NCBI RefSeq assembly: GCF_025399795.1
Contig: NZ_JAODTZ010000034.1
Span: 45,873 to 109,872 of the forward strand
Length of the DNA: 64,000 nucleotides
Direction: 5' to 3'
Source: Streptomyces rhizosphaerihabitans
GTDB taxonomy: Bacteria > Actinomycetota > Actinomycetes > Streptomycetales > Streptomycetaceae
Under the pieces are notes generated by a model. It was given only the letters and a program-made list of their open reading frames with translations, ran no database searches and had not been told where the DNA came from. Positions 8,040-17,291 of the stretch are shown piece by piece. How positions within the stretch are numbered: position 1 is the first letter of the stretch; each line of letters opens with the position of its first letter. A program made the translations under genes and the position numbers.

Positions 8040-9044
8040 TCAGGCCTTCTTCCAGTCGCCGCCCCATTGCGGGGCGGGGGACGGGCTCGGCGGGCTCGGC
8101 GGGCTCGGCGGTGTCGACGAGATCTGCGGACCCGGCGCGTCGGTGTGCGCGTGGTACTCCACCGACTCCGCGGTCAGCTGCATGAACGCCTCCTCCAGGG
8201 AGGCCTGCTGAGGGCTCAGCTCATGCAGCACGATCTGGTGCTGCGCGGCCAGCTCACCGATGTGCTCCGGCTTCCCGTCGTCCACTTCGAGGGCGCCGCT
8301 GCCCGTCCGGACGACGGTGATTCCCGAGCCCTGCAGTACGTCGAGCAGCCGCTCGCGCTGCGGGGAGCGGATCCGGACGTACGAGCGCGAGTTCTGCTGG
8401 ATGAAGTCGGCCATCGAGGTGTCGGCGAGCAGCCTGCCCTGGCCGATGACGACGAGGTGGTCGGCGGTCAGCGCCATCTCGCTCATGAGGTGCGAGGAGA
8501 CGAAGACCGTACGGCCCTGTACGGCGAGGGACTTCATCAGGTTGCGGATCCAGTGGATGCCCTCGGGGTCGAGGCCGTTGACCGGCTCGTCGAACATCAG
8601 GATCCGCGGGTCGCCGAGAAGGGCGCCCGCGATGCCGAGCCGCTGGCCCATGCCCAGCGAGAACCCCTTCGCCTTCTTCCGCGCGACCGTGGTGAGACCG
8701 ACGGTGTCGAGGACCTCGTGCACACGCGCCCTCGGGATGCCGTTGCTCTGGGCGAGGCAGAGGAGATGGTTGAAGGCGCTGCGGCCGCCGTGCATGGCCT
8801 GGGCGTCCAGCAGGGCGCCGATGTACTTCAGGGGGTCCTTGAGATGGTCGTAGTGCTGTCCGTCGATCCGTACGTCGCCCGCGGTGGGGCGGTCGAGCCC
8901 GAGCATCATCCGCATCGTCGTGGACTTCCCGGCACCGTTGGGACCGAGGAAGCCGGTCACGATGCCCGGTCTGACGGAGAAGGTGAGGTTGTTGACCGCC
9001 ACCTTCTCGCCGTACCGCTTGGTCAGCCCCTCGAGCTCGATCAT
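8040..9044 (-). CDS. ABC transporter ATPase (paralogue)
   Basis: A 334-residue ATPase. It has Walker A GPNGAGKST, signature FSLGMGQRLGIAGALLGD, Walker B ILMFDEP and HLMSEMALTADHLVVIG. The core is nearly colinear with the ATPase at 3558-4829, and long stretches of DNA around the H-loop are almost identical between the two genes (compare 4235-4300 with 8458-8516). The C-terminus ends in a short Ser/Pro tract (SSTPPSPPSPPSPS) rather than the 120-residue tail of the other copy. Start ATG 9044 gives MIELEGLTKRYGEK. Confidence 0.92.
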   Translation of the reverse strand: MIELEGLTKRYGEKVAVNNLTFSVRPGIVTGFLGPNGAGKSTTMRMMLGLDRPTAGDVRIDGQHYDHLKDPLKYIGALLDAQAMHGGRSAFNHLLCLAQSNGIPRARVHEVLDTVGLTTVARKKAKGFSLGMGQRLGIAGALLGDPRILMFDEPVNGLDPEGIHWIRNLMKSLAVQGRTVFVSSHLMSEMALTADHLVVIGQGRLLADTSMADFIQQNSRSYVRIRSPQRERLLDVLQGSGITVVRTGSGALEVDDGKPEHIGELAAQHQIVLHELSPQQASLEEAFMQLTAESVEYHAHTDAPGPQISSTPPSPPSPPSPSPAPQWGGDWKKA

Positions 9045-9103
9045 GCGGCCACGCTAAGACGGCCCCAGGGGGCCTGCCACTTGAGCCATGACCCCCTCGC
9101 GCG

Positions 9104-9152
9104 CACGACAAGGCCCGCGCCCTCGGCAGAGGGAACGGGCCCTGGTGTCGTG
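9104..9152 (-). terminator. Imperfect hairpin terminating filP
   Basis: CACGACAAGGCCCGCGCCCTC (9104 onward) pairs imperfectly with GAGGGAACGGGCCCTGGTGTCGTG ending at 9152. It lies between the filP stop (9181) and the next minus-strand gene start (9044), so it likely insulates filP from the ABC operon. Confidence 0.6.
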
Positions 9153-9159
9153 CTGTGCG

Positions 9160-9199
9160 GTTACCGGAACTGCTGTGCAGTCACCGGGACTGCTGTGCC
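9160..9199. repeat. 20-bp tandem duplication across the filP stop
   Basis: GTTACCGGAACTGCTGTGCA and GTCACCGGGACTGCTGTGCC are adjacent 20-bp near-copies. The second contains the filP stop codon, so the duplication copied the gene end into the untranslated region. Confidence 0.75.
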
Positions 9200-10116
9200 G
9201 GAACCCCGCGGGAGATCGGCTCGTCCTCGGCCGGTCCGGTGGCGGCGGCCACCGCGGCGCCCGTGAGCGTCGCGAGCATCTCGCGGACGTTCGTGAGCTG
9301 CGCGTTGATCGAGTCGCGGCGGTTGGTGAGGGCGGCCAGCTCGCGCTCGGATTCCGAGCGGATGCGGTCGGCCTTGGCGTTCGCGTCGGCCACGATGTCC
9401 TCGGCCTGGCGCTGAGCCGTCTCCACCGTCTGGCGGGCGCGGCGCTCGGCGTCCGTGCGCAGCTTCTCGGCCTCCAGGCGGAGCTGCTCCGCGCGGTGCT
9501 CGATCTCCGCGAGGCGCTTCTCGGCCTTGGCCTGCCTCGACGCCAGGTCGCGCTCGGACTGCTCGCGGCGCTTGGCCAGGTTCGTCTCGAAGTCGGCGGC
9601 GGCCTGGGCGGCCTTGGCACGGGTCTCCTCGAAGAGGGCGTCCGCCTCCTCGCGCTTGGACTGCGCGTCCTTCTGCGCCTCGCCGCGCAGCTGGGAGGCT
9701 TCGCTCTTGGCCTTTTCGACGATCCGGACGCCCTCGTCCTCCGCCTTGGACTTGCGGTCCGCGGCGAACGATTCTGCGTCGTTGCGCACCTGCTGAGCCG
9801 CCGACTCGGCGAGCTCGCGGTGCTGCTCGGACGCGCGACGGGCCTCCTCGCGCAGGTCCTTGGCCTCCTCCTCGGCGAGGCGGAGGATCTTCTCGACGCG
9901 CGCGCCGAGACCCGCGTACGACGGCTCGGCGTCGCTCACCTGGGCCTGGGCGTTCTGCGTTTCGAGATGGAGTTCTTCGATGCGCTTTTCGAGGGCGGTG
10001 ATACGGGCCAGAGCGCTGTCACGGTCGGAGACGAGCTTCGAGATGCGTTCGTCCACCTGAGCGCGGTCGTATCCACGCCGCACAAGCTCGAAGCCGTAGG
10101 GGGAAGTGTCGCTCAT
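9181..10116 (-). CDS. filP: FilP, filament-forming coiled-coil cytoskeletal protein
   Basis: A 311-residue coiled-coil protein that matches S. coelicolor FilP (SCO5396) in length, N-terminus MSDTSPYGFELVRRGYDRAQVDERI and position next to scy. Residues about 20-60 are heptad coiled coil. A break at PSYAGLGARVEKIL near residue 68 precedes a long Ala/Glu/Arg/Lys-rich rod to about 280, and the tail is TLTGAAVAAATGPAEDEP. FilP is known to form intermediate-filament-like networks behind hyphal tips, to interact with DivIVA, and to contribute to stiffness. ATG 10116 has AGGA 5 nt upstream. It is separated from scy by 182 bp with its own promoter region. Confidence 0.95.
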   Translation of the reverse strand: MSDTSPYGFELVRRGYDRAQVDERISKLVSDRDSALARITALEKRIEELHLETQNAQAQVSDAEPSYAGLGARVEKILRLAEEEAKDLREEARRASEQHRELAESAAQQVRNDAESFAADRKSKAEDEGVRIVEKAKSEASQLRGEAQKDAQSKREEADALFEETRAKAAQAAADFETNLAKRREQSERDLASRQAKAEKRLAEIEHRAEQLRLEAEKLRTDAERRARQTVETAQRQAEDIVADANAKADRIRSESERELAALTNRRDSINAQLTNVREMLATLTGAAVAAATGPAEDEPISRGVPAQQSR

Positions 10117-10275
10117 GGGGTTCCTGTCGAATGAGACCGGTGAGGTGATAGGTGGAATCCTAGGGGTCAATGCGGTGTGTCATCGAGCGGATACGTGTTT
10201 GATCTGGAGAATGACACTCCTTTTGGGTGGCTAGCTGCCGGATGGCTTGCCAGAACCTGTGACAAACGTCCCACA

Positions 10276-10294
10276 AAGCACGGAATCAGTGCTT
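10276..10294 (-). terminator. Small hairpin just after scy
   Basis: On the minus strand, immediately after the scy stop, AAGCAC and GTGCTT flank a 7-nt loop (AAGCACTGATTCCGTGCTT) followed by TTGTGG. This is a weak terminator candidate between scy and filP. Confidence 0.4.
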
Positions 10295-10298
10295 CCGG

Positions 10299-13200
10299 CT
10301 AGCTCTCCGCCGCCTTGCCACCCGAACGGGTAGCCCCGGCGGCAGCACCCGCCTTCACCCCGCCGTCCTTGCCACCTGTCGGGGCCTCGAAAGACTCCAA
10401 CGCTTCCAGGACGTCCTGGACACGGGAGATCTCCACGTTGATGTCCTCACGCCGGCGGACCAGGACCTCCAGGTCGCGCTTGCCCTCCTCGACGGCGGCT
10501 TTCGCCTCCTGAATGGCCTCGGACCTGATCTTCTCGGCCTCGGCGACGAGCGAGGACTTCTTCTGCTCGGCCTCCTTGAGGAGCCCCTCGGCCTTGCGCA
10601 CGGCGGCGATACGGACCTTGCTCGCCTCGGAGTTCGCCTCCGACAAAAGATCCTTGGCCTTCGCGTCGGCCTCGGCGAGCTGGTCCTCGGCGGCCTTGAT
10701 GAGCGCGTCGCACCGGTCGCCCGCGTTCTTCATCGCCTCGGACGACTCACGGCGCGCCCGCTCGTGCAGGTCCTCGATCTCGGAGGTGACGCGGTCGCGC
10801 AGCTCCTCCGCGCGCTCCCGGATCGCCGTGGCGTCCCGGCGCGCGCCGATGAGCAGCTCGTCCGCGTCCGTACGGGCCCGCTCCACGAGGGTGTTGCCCT
10901 GGACGGTCGCCTCCGAGACGAGCCGCTCGGCCTCGCCCCGCGCCACACCGACCATCGTGTCGGCCTGCGACTCGGCGTCCGCCGTCGCCTTCTGCGCGCT
11001 CTGCTGAGCCTCGGAGAGCAGCTTGTCCGCCTCGGACGCCGTCTCGGAGATGAGCGTGTCGACCTGCTCGGCCGCCTCGGAGCGACGCTTGTTGGCTTCC
11101 TGACGGGCCGCGTCCAGCGTGCGCTCGGCCTCCTCGCGCGCCGACGCCGTGCGCCGCTCGGCCTCCTCCGTCGCCCGCGCCTTGAAGCGCTCGGCCTCGG
11201 TGCGGATCCGCTCGGAGTGCTGCTGCGCGGAACCGACCGCGTCGGCGGCCTCGGCGCGCAGCCGCTCCGCGTCACCGGTCGCGTCAGAGATGAGTTTCTC
11301 GGCCTTGGCCACGGACTCGGCGCGTACCCGCTCGGCCTCGGCCGCGGTCTCGATCCCGAGCCGTTCGGCCTCCGCCGTCGCTTCGGTGATGAGCGTGTCC
11401 ACCTGAGCGGCCGCGTCCGAACGGATCCGGTTCGCGTCCTCCCGGGCGTCGGCACGGGTGCGCGCGGCGTCCTGGTCGGCGTTCGCGATGGAGTCCGACA
11501 CCTCGGTGCGCACCCGCTGGGCGTGGTCGGCCGCGTCCGAACGCATCCGCTCCGCCTCGGCGATCGCCTCCGTGACCGTGCGCTCCGCGAGGGCGCGCGC
11601 GGCCTCCGTCTCCTCGTTCGCCTCGCGCCGCAGGCGCGCCGCGTCCTCGGACGCCCGCTCGCGCTCGGCGTACGCGTCGGTGCGGACCCGGTCCGCCTCC
11701 TCCTGAGCCTCGGTCCGCGTACGGTCCGCCACGTGCTCGGCGGCCGAGCGCAGCCCGGTGATCTCCTCCTGGGCCTGCTCGTGCAGCCCCGCCACCGCGT
11801 CCCGTACCTGCTGCGCGGTCTGCTCGGCGTTGGAGACCATCTCGGTCGCGCGCCGGTCGGCCTCCTCGACCAGCCGTACGGCCTCGGTCTGGGCCTCCTC
11901 GACGCGCTTGCGCGCGGAAGCGAGCAGTTCCTCGCTCTGCTCGCGGGCCCGCTCACGCTCCTGGTCGGCCTCCTGGCGCGCCGAACCGAGGGTCTCCTCG
12001 GCCTCGCGGCGGCGCCGGGCGGCCTCCTCCTGGGCGGCGGCCAGCGTCTCGGCACCCTCGGTCGCCAGGCGCTCGGCCGCGGCCTGCGCCTCGCTCCGCA
12101 CCCGGTCGGCGCTGTCCTGGGCCTCCGACTTCAGCCGCTCGGCCTCCGCCGCGGCCTCCGAACGCAGCCGTACGGCGATGGCCTCGCCCTCGGCCCGGGA
12201 CGCCGACGCGTCCCCCGCGGCCTCGTTGCGCAGCCGGTCGGCCTCCGTCTCGGCCTGCGCCTGGAGCGTACGGATCCGCTCGGCGGCCTCCGAACGCAGC
12301 CGATCGGTCTCCTCGGCGGCCTCGCGGCGGATCCCCTCGGCCTCCGCACGCGCGTCCGTCAGCGCCTGCTCGGCGGCGGTGAGACGCTCCTCGGCCTCCG
12401 TGTGCAGTCGCGCCAGTCCCTCGGCGGCCTCGGCCTGACGGGCCGCTATGGCCCGCTCGGTCTCCTCGCGCTGCCGCTCGGCGGCCCGCTCCGCGTCGGC
12501 CGCGATCGTCTCGGCCTGCTCGACGGCGTCCGTCCGGTGCTTCTCGGCCTCCGCGCGGGTCCGCTCCAGCGTCTCCTCGGCCTGCCGGCGCAGCGTCGTG
12601 GCGCGCTCGATGGCCTCGGTGCGGACCTTCTCGCTGTCGGCCGTGGCGGCCTGGCGCAGTTCGTCCGCGTCCGCCTTCGCCTTGCCGAGCAGCTCCTCGG
12701 CGGTCCGTGCGGCCTCCTCGATCTGCTGGACGGCCTCGCGCCGGGCCTCGGCGCGGATGCGCTCGCCCTCGGCGACCGCGTCCGAACGCAGCTGCTCGGC
12801 GTCACCGCGCAGCCGGCGCGCCTCCTCCTGGAGCTCGACCGTCTTGGCGCGGTATTCCTTGGTGTCGTCCTTCGCCGTGCCCTTGAGCTGTGCGGCGATG
12901 TCGTGCGCCTCGGCGCGCAGCCGGTCGGCCTCGGTCTCCGCCTCGGTGCGGATCCGCTCGGCCTCCTCGGCCGCCGCCTTCGTGGTCCTCTTGGCCTCGT
13001 CGGACGCGCGGTTGAGCACGTCCTCGGCGGTACGGGCGGCCTTGGCGAGCTGGGAGGCGGTCTCCTCGGCCGTGAGGCTGCGGGCGCTGTCCTCGGCCTC
13101 GGCGACGATCGTCTCGGCCTTCGCGCGGGCGTCCGCGACGATCTGCTCGGCCTCGGACTTGGTGGTCTCGGCCTCCTTGGTGGCCTCGCTGACCAGCCGG

Positions 13201-14147
13201 GCGACCTGCTCCTTGGCCGTGCGGGTGCGCTGCTCGTTGACCGACTCGGCGCCGGTGAGCGTCTTGGCCGCGGCTTCCTTGGCCTCGGCCAGAACCTTGT
13301 CCGCCTCGGCCTGCGCCTCGCGCAGCGCCGTCTCGGCGGCGCTCATCCGCTGCTCGGCGGCCCGGCTCAGCTCGGTGGCCTGGCGGCGGGCGTTGTCCGA
13401 CTCGCTGGCGGTGGAGCTGCGCAGCTGCTCGGCGTGGTCGGTGGCCTCCTGGGCCTGTGTCGACGCCGCGTTCAGCAGCCGCTCGGCGTCCGTGCGGGCC
13501 CGGCGCAGCAGCGCCTCGGCCTCGGCCCGGGTCGCCTCGGCGTCGTTGGTGAGCCGCTGGCGCGCCTCGGCGGCGACCCGCTCGGCCTCCGCGCGGGCCG
13601 CGGCGAGTGCCTGCTCGGCCTCGGCACGCGACTCGTCCAGCAGACGGCGGGCCTGGGACTCGGAGCGGGCACGCAGCTGCTCCGCCCACGCCACGTTCTC
13701 GTTGACGTGCGATTCGACGGTCTGCCGGCGCTCGGCCAGCTCCTGGTCGAGCTGCTGGCGGCGGGTGACCGCCTCCTGGTGCAGTTCGGCCTGGAGCCGG
13801 GCGGCCTGCTCGGCGTGCTCCTGGAGGATGCGCTGGGTCTGCGCCCGTGCCTGGCTGATCTCGCGCTCGGCGTCGACGCGCAGCTGGTCGGCCTGCATCT
13901 GGGCATTACGGAGCATCTGCTCGGCCTGATAGCCGATGTCGGCCCCGTCGTAGGCAGGACGGGTCGCCAGACTGCGGCGCGCCTCATGCAGCTTGGCGCG
14001 CAGCACCTCGACCTGATAGCCGAGGTCCTCGGCGTGCTGGACGGCCTTCTCCCGCTCGGTCTTCAGCCGTTCCATCTCGGCCTCGAACCGAGAGAGGTGG
14101 TCGACGTCAGCCGCCGGCTCTCGCTCCTGGCGTTCGTAGCCCCGCAC
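10299..14147 (-). CDS. scy: Scy, giant coiled-coil polarisome scaffold
   Basis: A protein of about 1282 residues made almost entirely of Ala, Glu, Arg and Lys. Repeats are of the form EAERIRAEA...EAERLRSEA with 11-residue (hendecad) periodicity, known for Scy. The N-terminus (VRGYERQE..., DHLSRFEAEMERLKTEREKAVQ) is a conventional coiled coil ending near PAYDGADIGYQAEQML. The C-terminus EVLVRRREDINVEISRVQDVLEALESFEA resembles the FilP C-terminus. Scy recruits DivIVA and FilP to new hyphal tips and controls branching and, with ParA, chromosome segregation. GTG 14147 gives the conserved start. GTG 14195 has a better ribosome site (GGAAG) and would add 16 residues. Confidence 0.95.
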   Translation of the reverse strand: MRGYERQEREPAADVDHLSRFEAEMERLKTEREKAVQHAEDLGYQVEVLRAKLHEARRSLATRPAYDGADIGYQAEQMLRNAQMQADQLRVDAEREISQARAQTQRILQEHAEQAARLQAELHQEAVTRRQQLDQELAERRQTVESHVNENVAWAEQLRARSESQARRLLDESRAEAEQALAAARAEAERVAAEARQRLTNDAEATRAEAEALLRRARTDAERLLNAASTQAQEATDHAEQLRSSTASESDNARRQATELSRAAEQRMSAAETALREAQAEADKVLAEAKEAAAKTLTGAESVNEQRTRTAKEQVARLVSEATKEAETTKSEAEQIVADARAKAETIVAEAEDSARSLTAEETASQLAKAARTAEDVLNRASDEAKRTTKAAAEEAERIRTEAETEADRLRAEAHDIAAQLKGTAKDDTKEYRAKTVELQEEARRLRGDAEQLRSDAVAEGERIRAEARREAVQQIEEAARTAEELLGKAKADADELRQAATADSEKVRTEAIERATTLRRQAEETLERTRAEAEKHRTDAVEQAETIAADAERAAERQREETERAIAARQAEAAEGLARLHTEAEERLTAAEQALTDARAEAEGIRREAAEETDRLRSEAAERIRTLQAQAETEADRLRNEAAGDASASRAEGEAIAVRLRSEAAAEAERLKSEAQDSADRVRSEAQAAAERLATEGAETLAAAQEEAARRRREAEETLGSARQEADQERERAREQSEELLASARKRVEEAQTEAVRLVEEADRRATEMVSNAEQTAQQVRDAVAGLHEQAQEEITGLRSAAEHVADRTRTEAQEEADRVRTDAYAERERASEDAARLRREANEETEAARALAERTVTEAIAEAERMRSDAADHAQRVRTEVSDSIANADQDAARTRADAREDANRIRSDAAAQVDTLITEATAEAERLGIETAAEAERVRAESVAKAEKLISDATGDAERLRAEAADAVGSAQQHSERIRTEAERFKARATEEAERRTASAREEAERTLDAARQEANKRRSEAAEQVDTLISETASEADKLLSEAQQSAQKATADAESQADTMVGVARGEAERLVSEATVQGNTLVERARTDADELLIGARRDATAIRERAEELRDRVTSEIEDLHERARRESSEAMKNAGDRCDALIKAAEDQLAEADAKAKDLLSEANSEASKVRIAAVRKAEGLLKEAEQKKSSLVAEAEKIRSEAIQEAKAAVEEGKRDLEVLVRRREDINVEISRVQDVLEALESFEAPTGGKDGGVKAGAAAGATRSGGKAAES

Positions 14148-14328
14148 TGCGCGGTCCCATCCGTCCCCTGGTCGCAAGTAAATCCGAACGAGCACCGTTC
14201 TTCCGCCGAACGGGGCCCCCGGGGAATGGTGTCAGATCAACGGCGGAGCACGGGCTGCTGCCCCGACGCTCGCCCCCCGAAACCTGGACCCCGGCCCTTG
14301 GTCCCGCTCGCCGGAAGGCGCCGGGACC

Positions 14329-14359
14329 TCGGCCGTCCCCCGCAAAAGGCGACGGCCGA
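14329..14359 (-). terminator. Hairpin after methylmalonyl-CoA epimerase gene
   Basis: TCGGCCGTC (14329-14337) and GACGGCCGA (14351-14359) are exact complements around a 13-nt loop, 32 nt beyond the mce stop on the minus strand. A plausible but T-tail-less terminator that separates mce from scy. Confidence 0.45.
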
Positions 14360-14390
14360 CCCCAACCCTACCGGCCCAGATATACGGAGG

Positions 14391-14831
14391 TCAGTGCTCA
14401 GCTGACTCAACCGCCGCCGAAGTGACCAGTTCTGTCAGTACTCCGTGGCAATCCTTGGGGTGCAGGAACGTGATCCGGGACCCCATGGACCCGGTCCGGG
14501 GCTCGTCGTAGAGCACTCGGACGCCCTTGTTCCGGATGTCCGCGGCGTCACCGTCGACGTCCGCGGTGCCGAAGGCGATGTGATGCACGCCCTCACCGTT
14601 CTTGGCCAGCCACTTGCCCACGGCCGAGTCCTCGCGGGTGGGTTCGAGCAGTTGGAGGTAGGAGGCGCCGCCGTCGGACGTCTCGTTGATCTTGAGCATG
14701 GCCTCCCGGACGCCCTGCTCCTCGTTGATCTCGGAGTGGAAGACTTCGAAGCCGTACGTCGCACGGTAGAACTCGACAGTGGCGTCGAGGTCGAAACAGG
14801 CGATCCCGATGTGGTCGATTCGCGTCAGCAT
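14391..14831 (-). CDS. mce: Methylmalonyl-CoA epimerase
   Basis: A 146-residue vicinal-oxygen-chelate protein that interconverts (2S)- and (2R)-methylmalonyl-CoA, linking propionyl-CoA carboxylase to the B12 mutase. Metal ligands of the family are visible: His7 in LTRIDHIGIA, the residues around YLQLLEP, HHIAFGTADVD and the C-terminal Glu in GVLTELV. Length is typical. It is divergently transcribed from the thiolase gene at 14980, and meaB follows that gene, so the three probably serve one acyl-CoA pathway. ATG 14831 opens directly on the conserved motif. Confidence 0.95.
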   Translation of the reverse strand: MLTRIDHIGIACFDLDATVEFYRATYGFEVFHSEINEEQGVREAMLKINETSDGGASYLQLLEPTREDSAVGKWLAKNGEGVHHIAFGTADVDGDAADIRNKGVRVLYDEPRTGSMGSRITFLHPKDCHGVLTELVTSAAVESAEH

Positions 14832-14979
14832 GGAGTCAGTGCAGCGCTCCTGGCGTGGTTACGCAACGTGCGCGCGATCACACTGCGGGCCGGATGACGG
14901 GTGGCCTACCGCTCAGTACATTCTCAGTAAACCCTCGTTCACTCCTCGGCTGTGCAAGCCGGTAAGGGGATCGCACCTC

Positions 14980-16182
14980 ATGTCTGGAACGAACAGCAGT
15001 ACCTCGGTGATCGTCGCGGGCGCCCGAACGCCCATGGGACGGTTGCTGGGCTCGCTGAAGTCCTTCTCCGGGGCCGACCTCGGAGGCTTCGCGATCAAGG
15101 CCGCCCTCGACCGTGCGGGCATCGGCGGCGACCAGGTGCAGTACGTGATCATGGGCCAGGTGCTCCAGGCCGGGGCAGGGCAGATCCCGGCACGCCAGGC
15201 CGCCGTCAAGGCGGGCATCCCGATGAGCGTCCCGGCCCTCACCATCAACAAGGTGTGTCTCTCCGGCCTCGACGCCATCGCCCTCGCGGACCAGCTGATC
15301 CGCGCCGGCGAGTTCGACATCGTCGTCGCCGGTGGCCAGGAGTCCATGACGAACGCCCCGCACCTGCTCCCGAAGTCCCGCGAAGGCTACAAGTACGGCG
15401 CGATCGAGATGCTCGACGCCATGGCGTACGACGGTCTGACGGACGCCTTCGAGGGCATCGCCATGGGCGAGTCCACGGAGAAGCACAACACCCGTCTCGG
15501 GATCCAGCGCCCGGCGCAGGACGAGATCGCCGCCCTCTCCCACCAGCGCGCGGCCGCCGCCCAGAAGAACGGCATCTTCGAGGCGGAGATCACACCCGTC
15601 GAGATCCCGCAGCGCAAGGGCGAGCCCGTCGTCTTCAGCAAGGACGAGGGCATCCGCGCCGAGACGACCGCCGAGTCGCTCGGCAAGCTGCGTCCCGCCT
15701 TCGCCAAGGACGGCACCATCACCGCCGGCACCTCCTCCCAGATCTCGGACGGCGCGGCCGCCGTGGTCGTGATGAGCAAGGCCAAGGCGCTGGAGCTGGG
15801 TCTGGAGTGGATCGCGGAGATCGGCGCGCACGGCAATGTGGCGGGGCCGGACAACTCCCTGCAGTCGCAGCCCTCGAACGCGATCCTGCACGCCCTGAAG
15901 AAGGAGGGCCTGGAGGTCGAGGACCTCGACCTGATCGAGATCAACGAGGCCTTCGCGGCCGTCGCGGTCCAGTCGATGAAGGACCTCGGGGTCTCCACGG
16001 AAAAGGTGAACGTCAACGGCGGCGCCATCGCCCTCGGTCACCCGATCGGCATGTCCGGCGCCCGGGTCGTGCTGCACCTCGCCCTCGAACTGAAGCGGCG
16101 CGGCGGCGGCGTGGGCGCGGCCGCCCTGTGCGGCGGCGGCGGTCAGGGCGATGCCCTGATCGTGCGGGTGGCCAAGGCCTGA
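14980..16182 (+). CDS. Acetyl-CoA C-acetyltransferase (thiolase)
   Basis: A 400-residue biosynthetic/degradative thiolase condensing or cleaving acetoacetyl-CoA. Nucleophile Cys93 lies in NKVCLSGLDA. The His of GGAIALGHPIGMSGAR (about 352) and the Cys of ALCGGGGQGDAL (about 382) complete the triad. Streptomyces use such enzymes to feed the ethylmalonyl-CoA route and polyketide precursors. ATG 14980 is taken because AAGGGGA lies 9 nt upstream and the homologous region begins here; the longer frame runs into the mce promoter region. meaB starts 40 nt downstream, probably in the same transcript. Confidence 0.93.
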   Translation: MSGTNSSTSVIVAGARTPMGRLLGSLKSFSGADLGGFAIKAALDRAGIGGDQVQYVIMGQVLQAGAGQIPARQAAVKAGIPMSVPALTINKVCLSGLDAIALADQLIRAGEFDIVVAGGQESMTNAPHLLPKSREGYKYGAIEMLDAMAYDGLTDAFEGIAMGESTEKHNTRLGIQRPAQDEIAALSHQRAAAAQKNGIFEAEITPVEIPQRKGEPVVFSKDEGIRAETTAESLGKLRPAFAKDGTITAGTSSQISDGAAAVVVMSKAKALELGLEWIAEIGAHGNVAGPDNSLQSQPSNAILHALKKEGLEVEDLDLIEINEAFAAVAVQSMKDLGVSTEKVNVNGGAIALGHPIGMSGARVVLHLALELKRRGGGVGAAALCGGGGQGDALIVRVAKA

Positions 16183-16222
16183 CCCGCGTTCGAACGACCG
16201 ACCCCTCGTGAACGGAGCTGTG

Positions 16223-17179
16223 ATGCAGGACGTCTCCTCGCTGGTGACCCAGGCCAGGGAAGGACGGCCGCGGGCGGTGGCCCGGCTGATCTCCCTCGTG
16301 GAGGGAGCGGCACCGCAGCTCCGTGAGGTCATGGCCGCGCTGGCCCCGCTGACCGGCAACGCGTACGTGGTGGGGCTCACCGGATCGCCCGGAGTCGGCA
16401 AGTCGACCTCGACGTCGGCGCTGGTGAAGGCCTACCGGCGGCAGGGCAAGCGGGTCGGTGTGCTGGCCGTCGACCCGTCCTCGCCGTTCTCCGGGGGCGC
16501 GCTGCTGGGCGACCGCGTCCGGATGTCCGACCACGCCTCGGACCCGGGCGTCTACATCCGCTCGATGGCGACGCGCGGCCACCTGGGCGGACTTGCCTGG
16601 TCGGCCCCCCAGGCGATCCGCGTCCTGGACGCGGCGGGCTGCGACGTGATCCTGGTGGAGACCGTCGGTGTCGGCCAGTCGGAGGTCGAGATCGCCTCCC
16701 AGGCGGACACCTCGGTGGTGCTGCTGGCCCCCGGCATGGGCGACGGCATCCAGGCGGCCAAGGCGGGAATCCTGGAGATCGGCGACGTGTACGTCGTCAA
16801 CAAGGCCGACCGTGACGGCGCCGACGCCACCGCCCGCGAGCTCAACCACATGCTCAGCCTCGGTGAGTCCCGCGGTCCGGGGGACTGGCGCCCGCCGATC
16901 GTGAAGACCGTGGCCGCGCGCGGCGAGGGCATCGACGAGGTCGTCGAGGCCCTGGAGAAGCACCGGGCGTGGATGGAGGAGCACGGCGTGCTGGCCGAGC
17001 GCCGGCTCGCCCGGGCGTCCCAGGAGGTCGAGACGATCGCCGTCACCGCTTTGCGGCGGCGCATCGGCGACCTCCACGGCGACCGCCGCCTGAGCGCCCT
17101 CGCGGAGCGCATCGTCGCGGGCGAACTGGACCCCTACCGGGCCGCCGACTCCCTGATCGAGGGCCTCACGGAGGCCTGA
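16223..17179 (+). CDS. meaB: MeaB, methylmalonyl-CoA mutase GTPase chaperone
   Basis: A 318-residue G3E-type P-loop GTPase. It has Walker A GSPGVGKST near residue 58, the mutase-interacting segment VDPSSPFSGGALLGDRVRM, VETVGVGQSEVE, and the base-specificity motif NKADRDGAD. MeaB protects and reloads B12-dependent acyl-CoA mutases, gating adenosylcobalamin entry and release of damaged cofactor. The C-terminus forms the dimerisation arm. ATG 16223 has GGAG 5 nt upstream; GTG 16208 is a weaker alternative. Partner mutases are not adjacent, but icmA lies 14 kb downstream. Confidence 0.94.
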   Translation: MQDVSSLVTQAREGRPRAVARLISLVEGAAPQLREVMAALAPLTGNAYVVGLTGSPGVGKSTSTSALVKAYRRQGKRVGVLAVDPSSPFSGGALLGDRVRMSDHASDPGVYIRSMATRGHLGGLAWSAPQAIRVLDAAGCDVILVETVGVGQSEVEIASQADTSVVLLAPGMGDGIQAAKAGILEIGDVYVVNKADRDGADATARELNHMLSLGESRGPGDWRPPIVKTVAARGEGIDEVVEALEKHRAWMEEHGVLAERRLARASQEVETIAVTALRRRIGDLHGDRRLSALAERIVAGELDPYRAADSLIEGLTEA

Positions 17180-17291
17180 GCGACGGCGAACCCGGCAGTG
17201 CGGGGCGCGCGCTCCGACGTGGTGTCGCGCGGTGCGGCGCCGCACCGCGCGGTGCGCTCCGGGGCCGACGCGTGGCTCTCGGCCGTCGTAC

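Noticed and set aside
10764..14405. Very long open frame (about 1213 codons) antisense to scy
   Set aside because: It is a composition shadow of the Ala/Glu/Arg-rich scy gene: its translation is Leu/Gly/Arg-rich, low complexity and unlike any protein family, while the opposite strand is a clear Scy.
14832..14979. Cobalamin riboswitch near the B12-enzyme genes (mce, meaB, icmA)
   Set aside because: No B12-box-like sequence or large leader is seen in the gaps before these genes.
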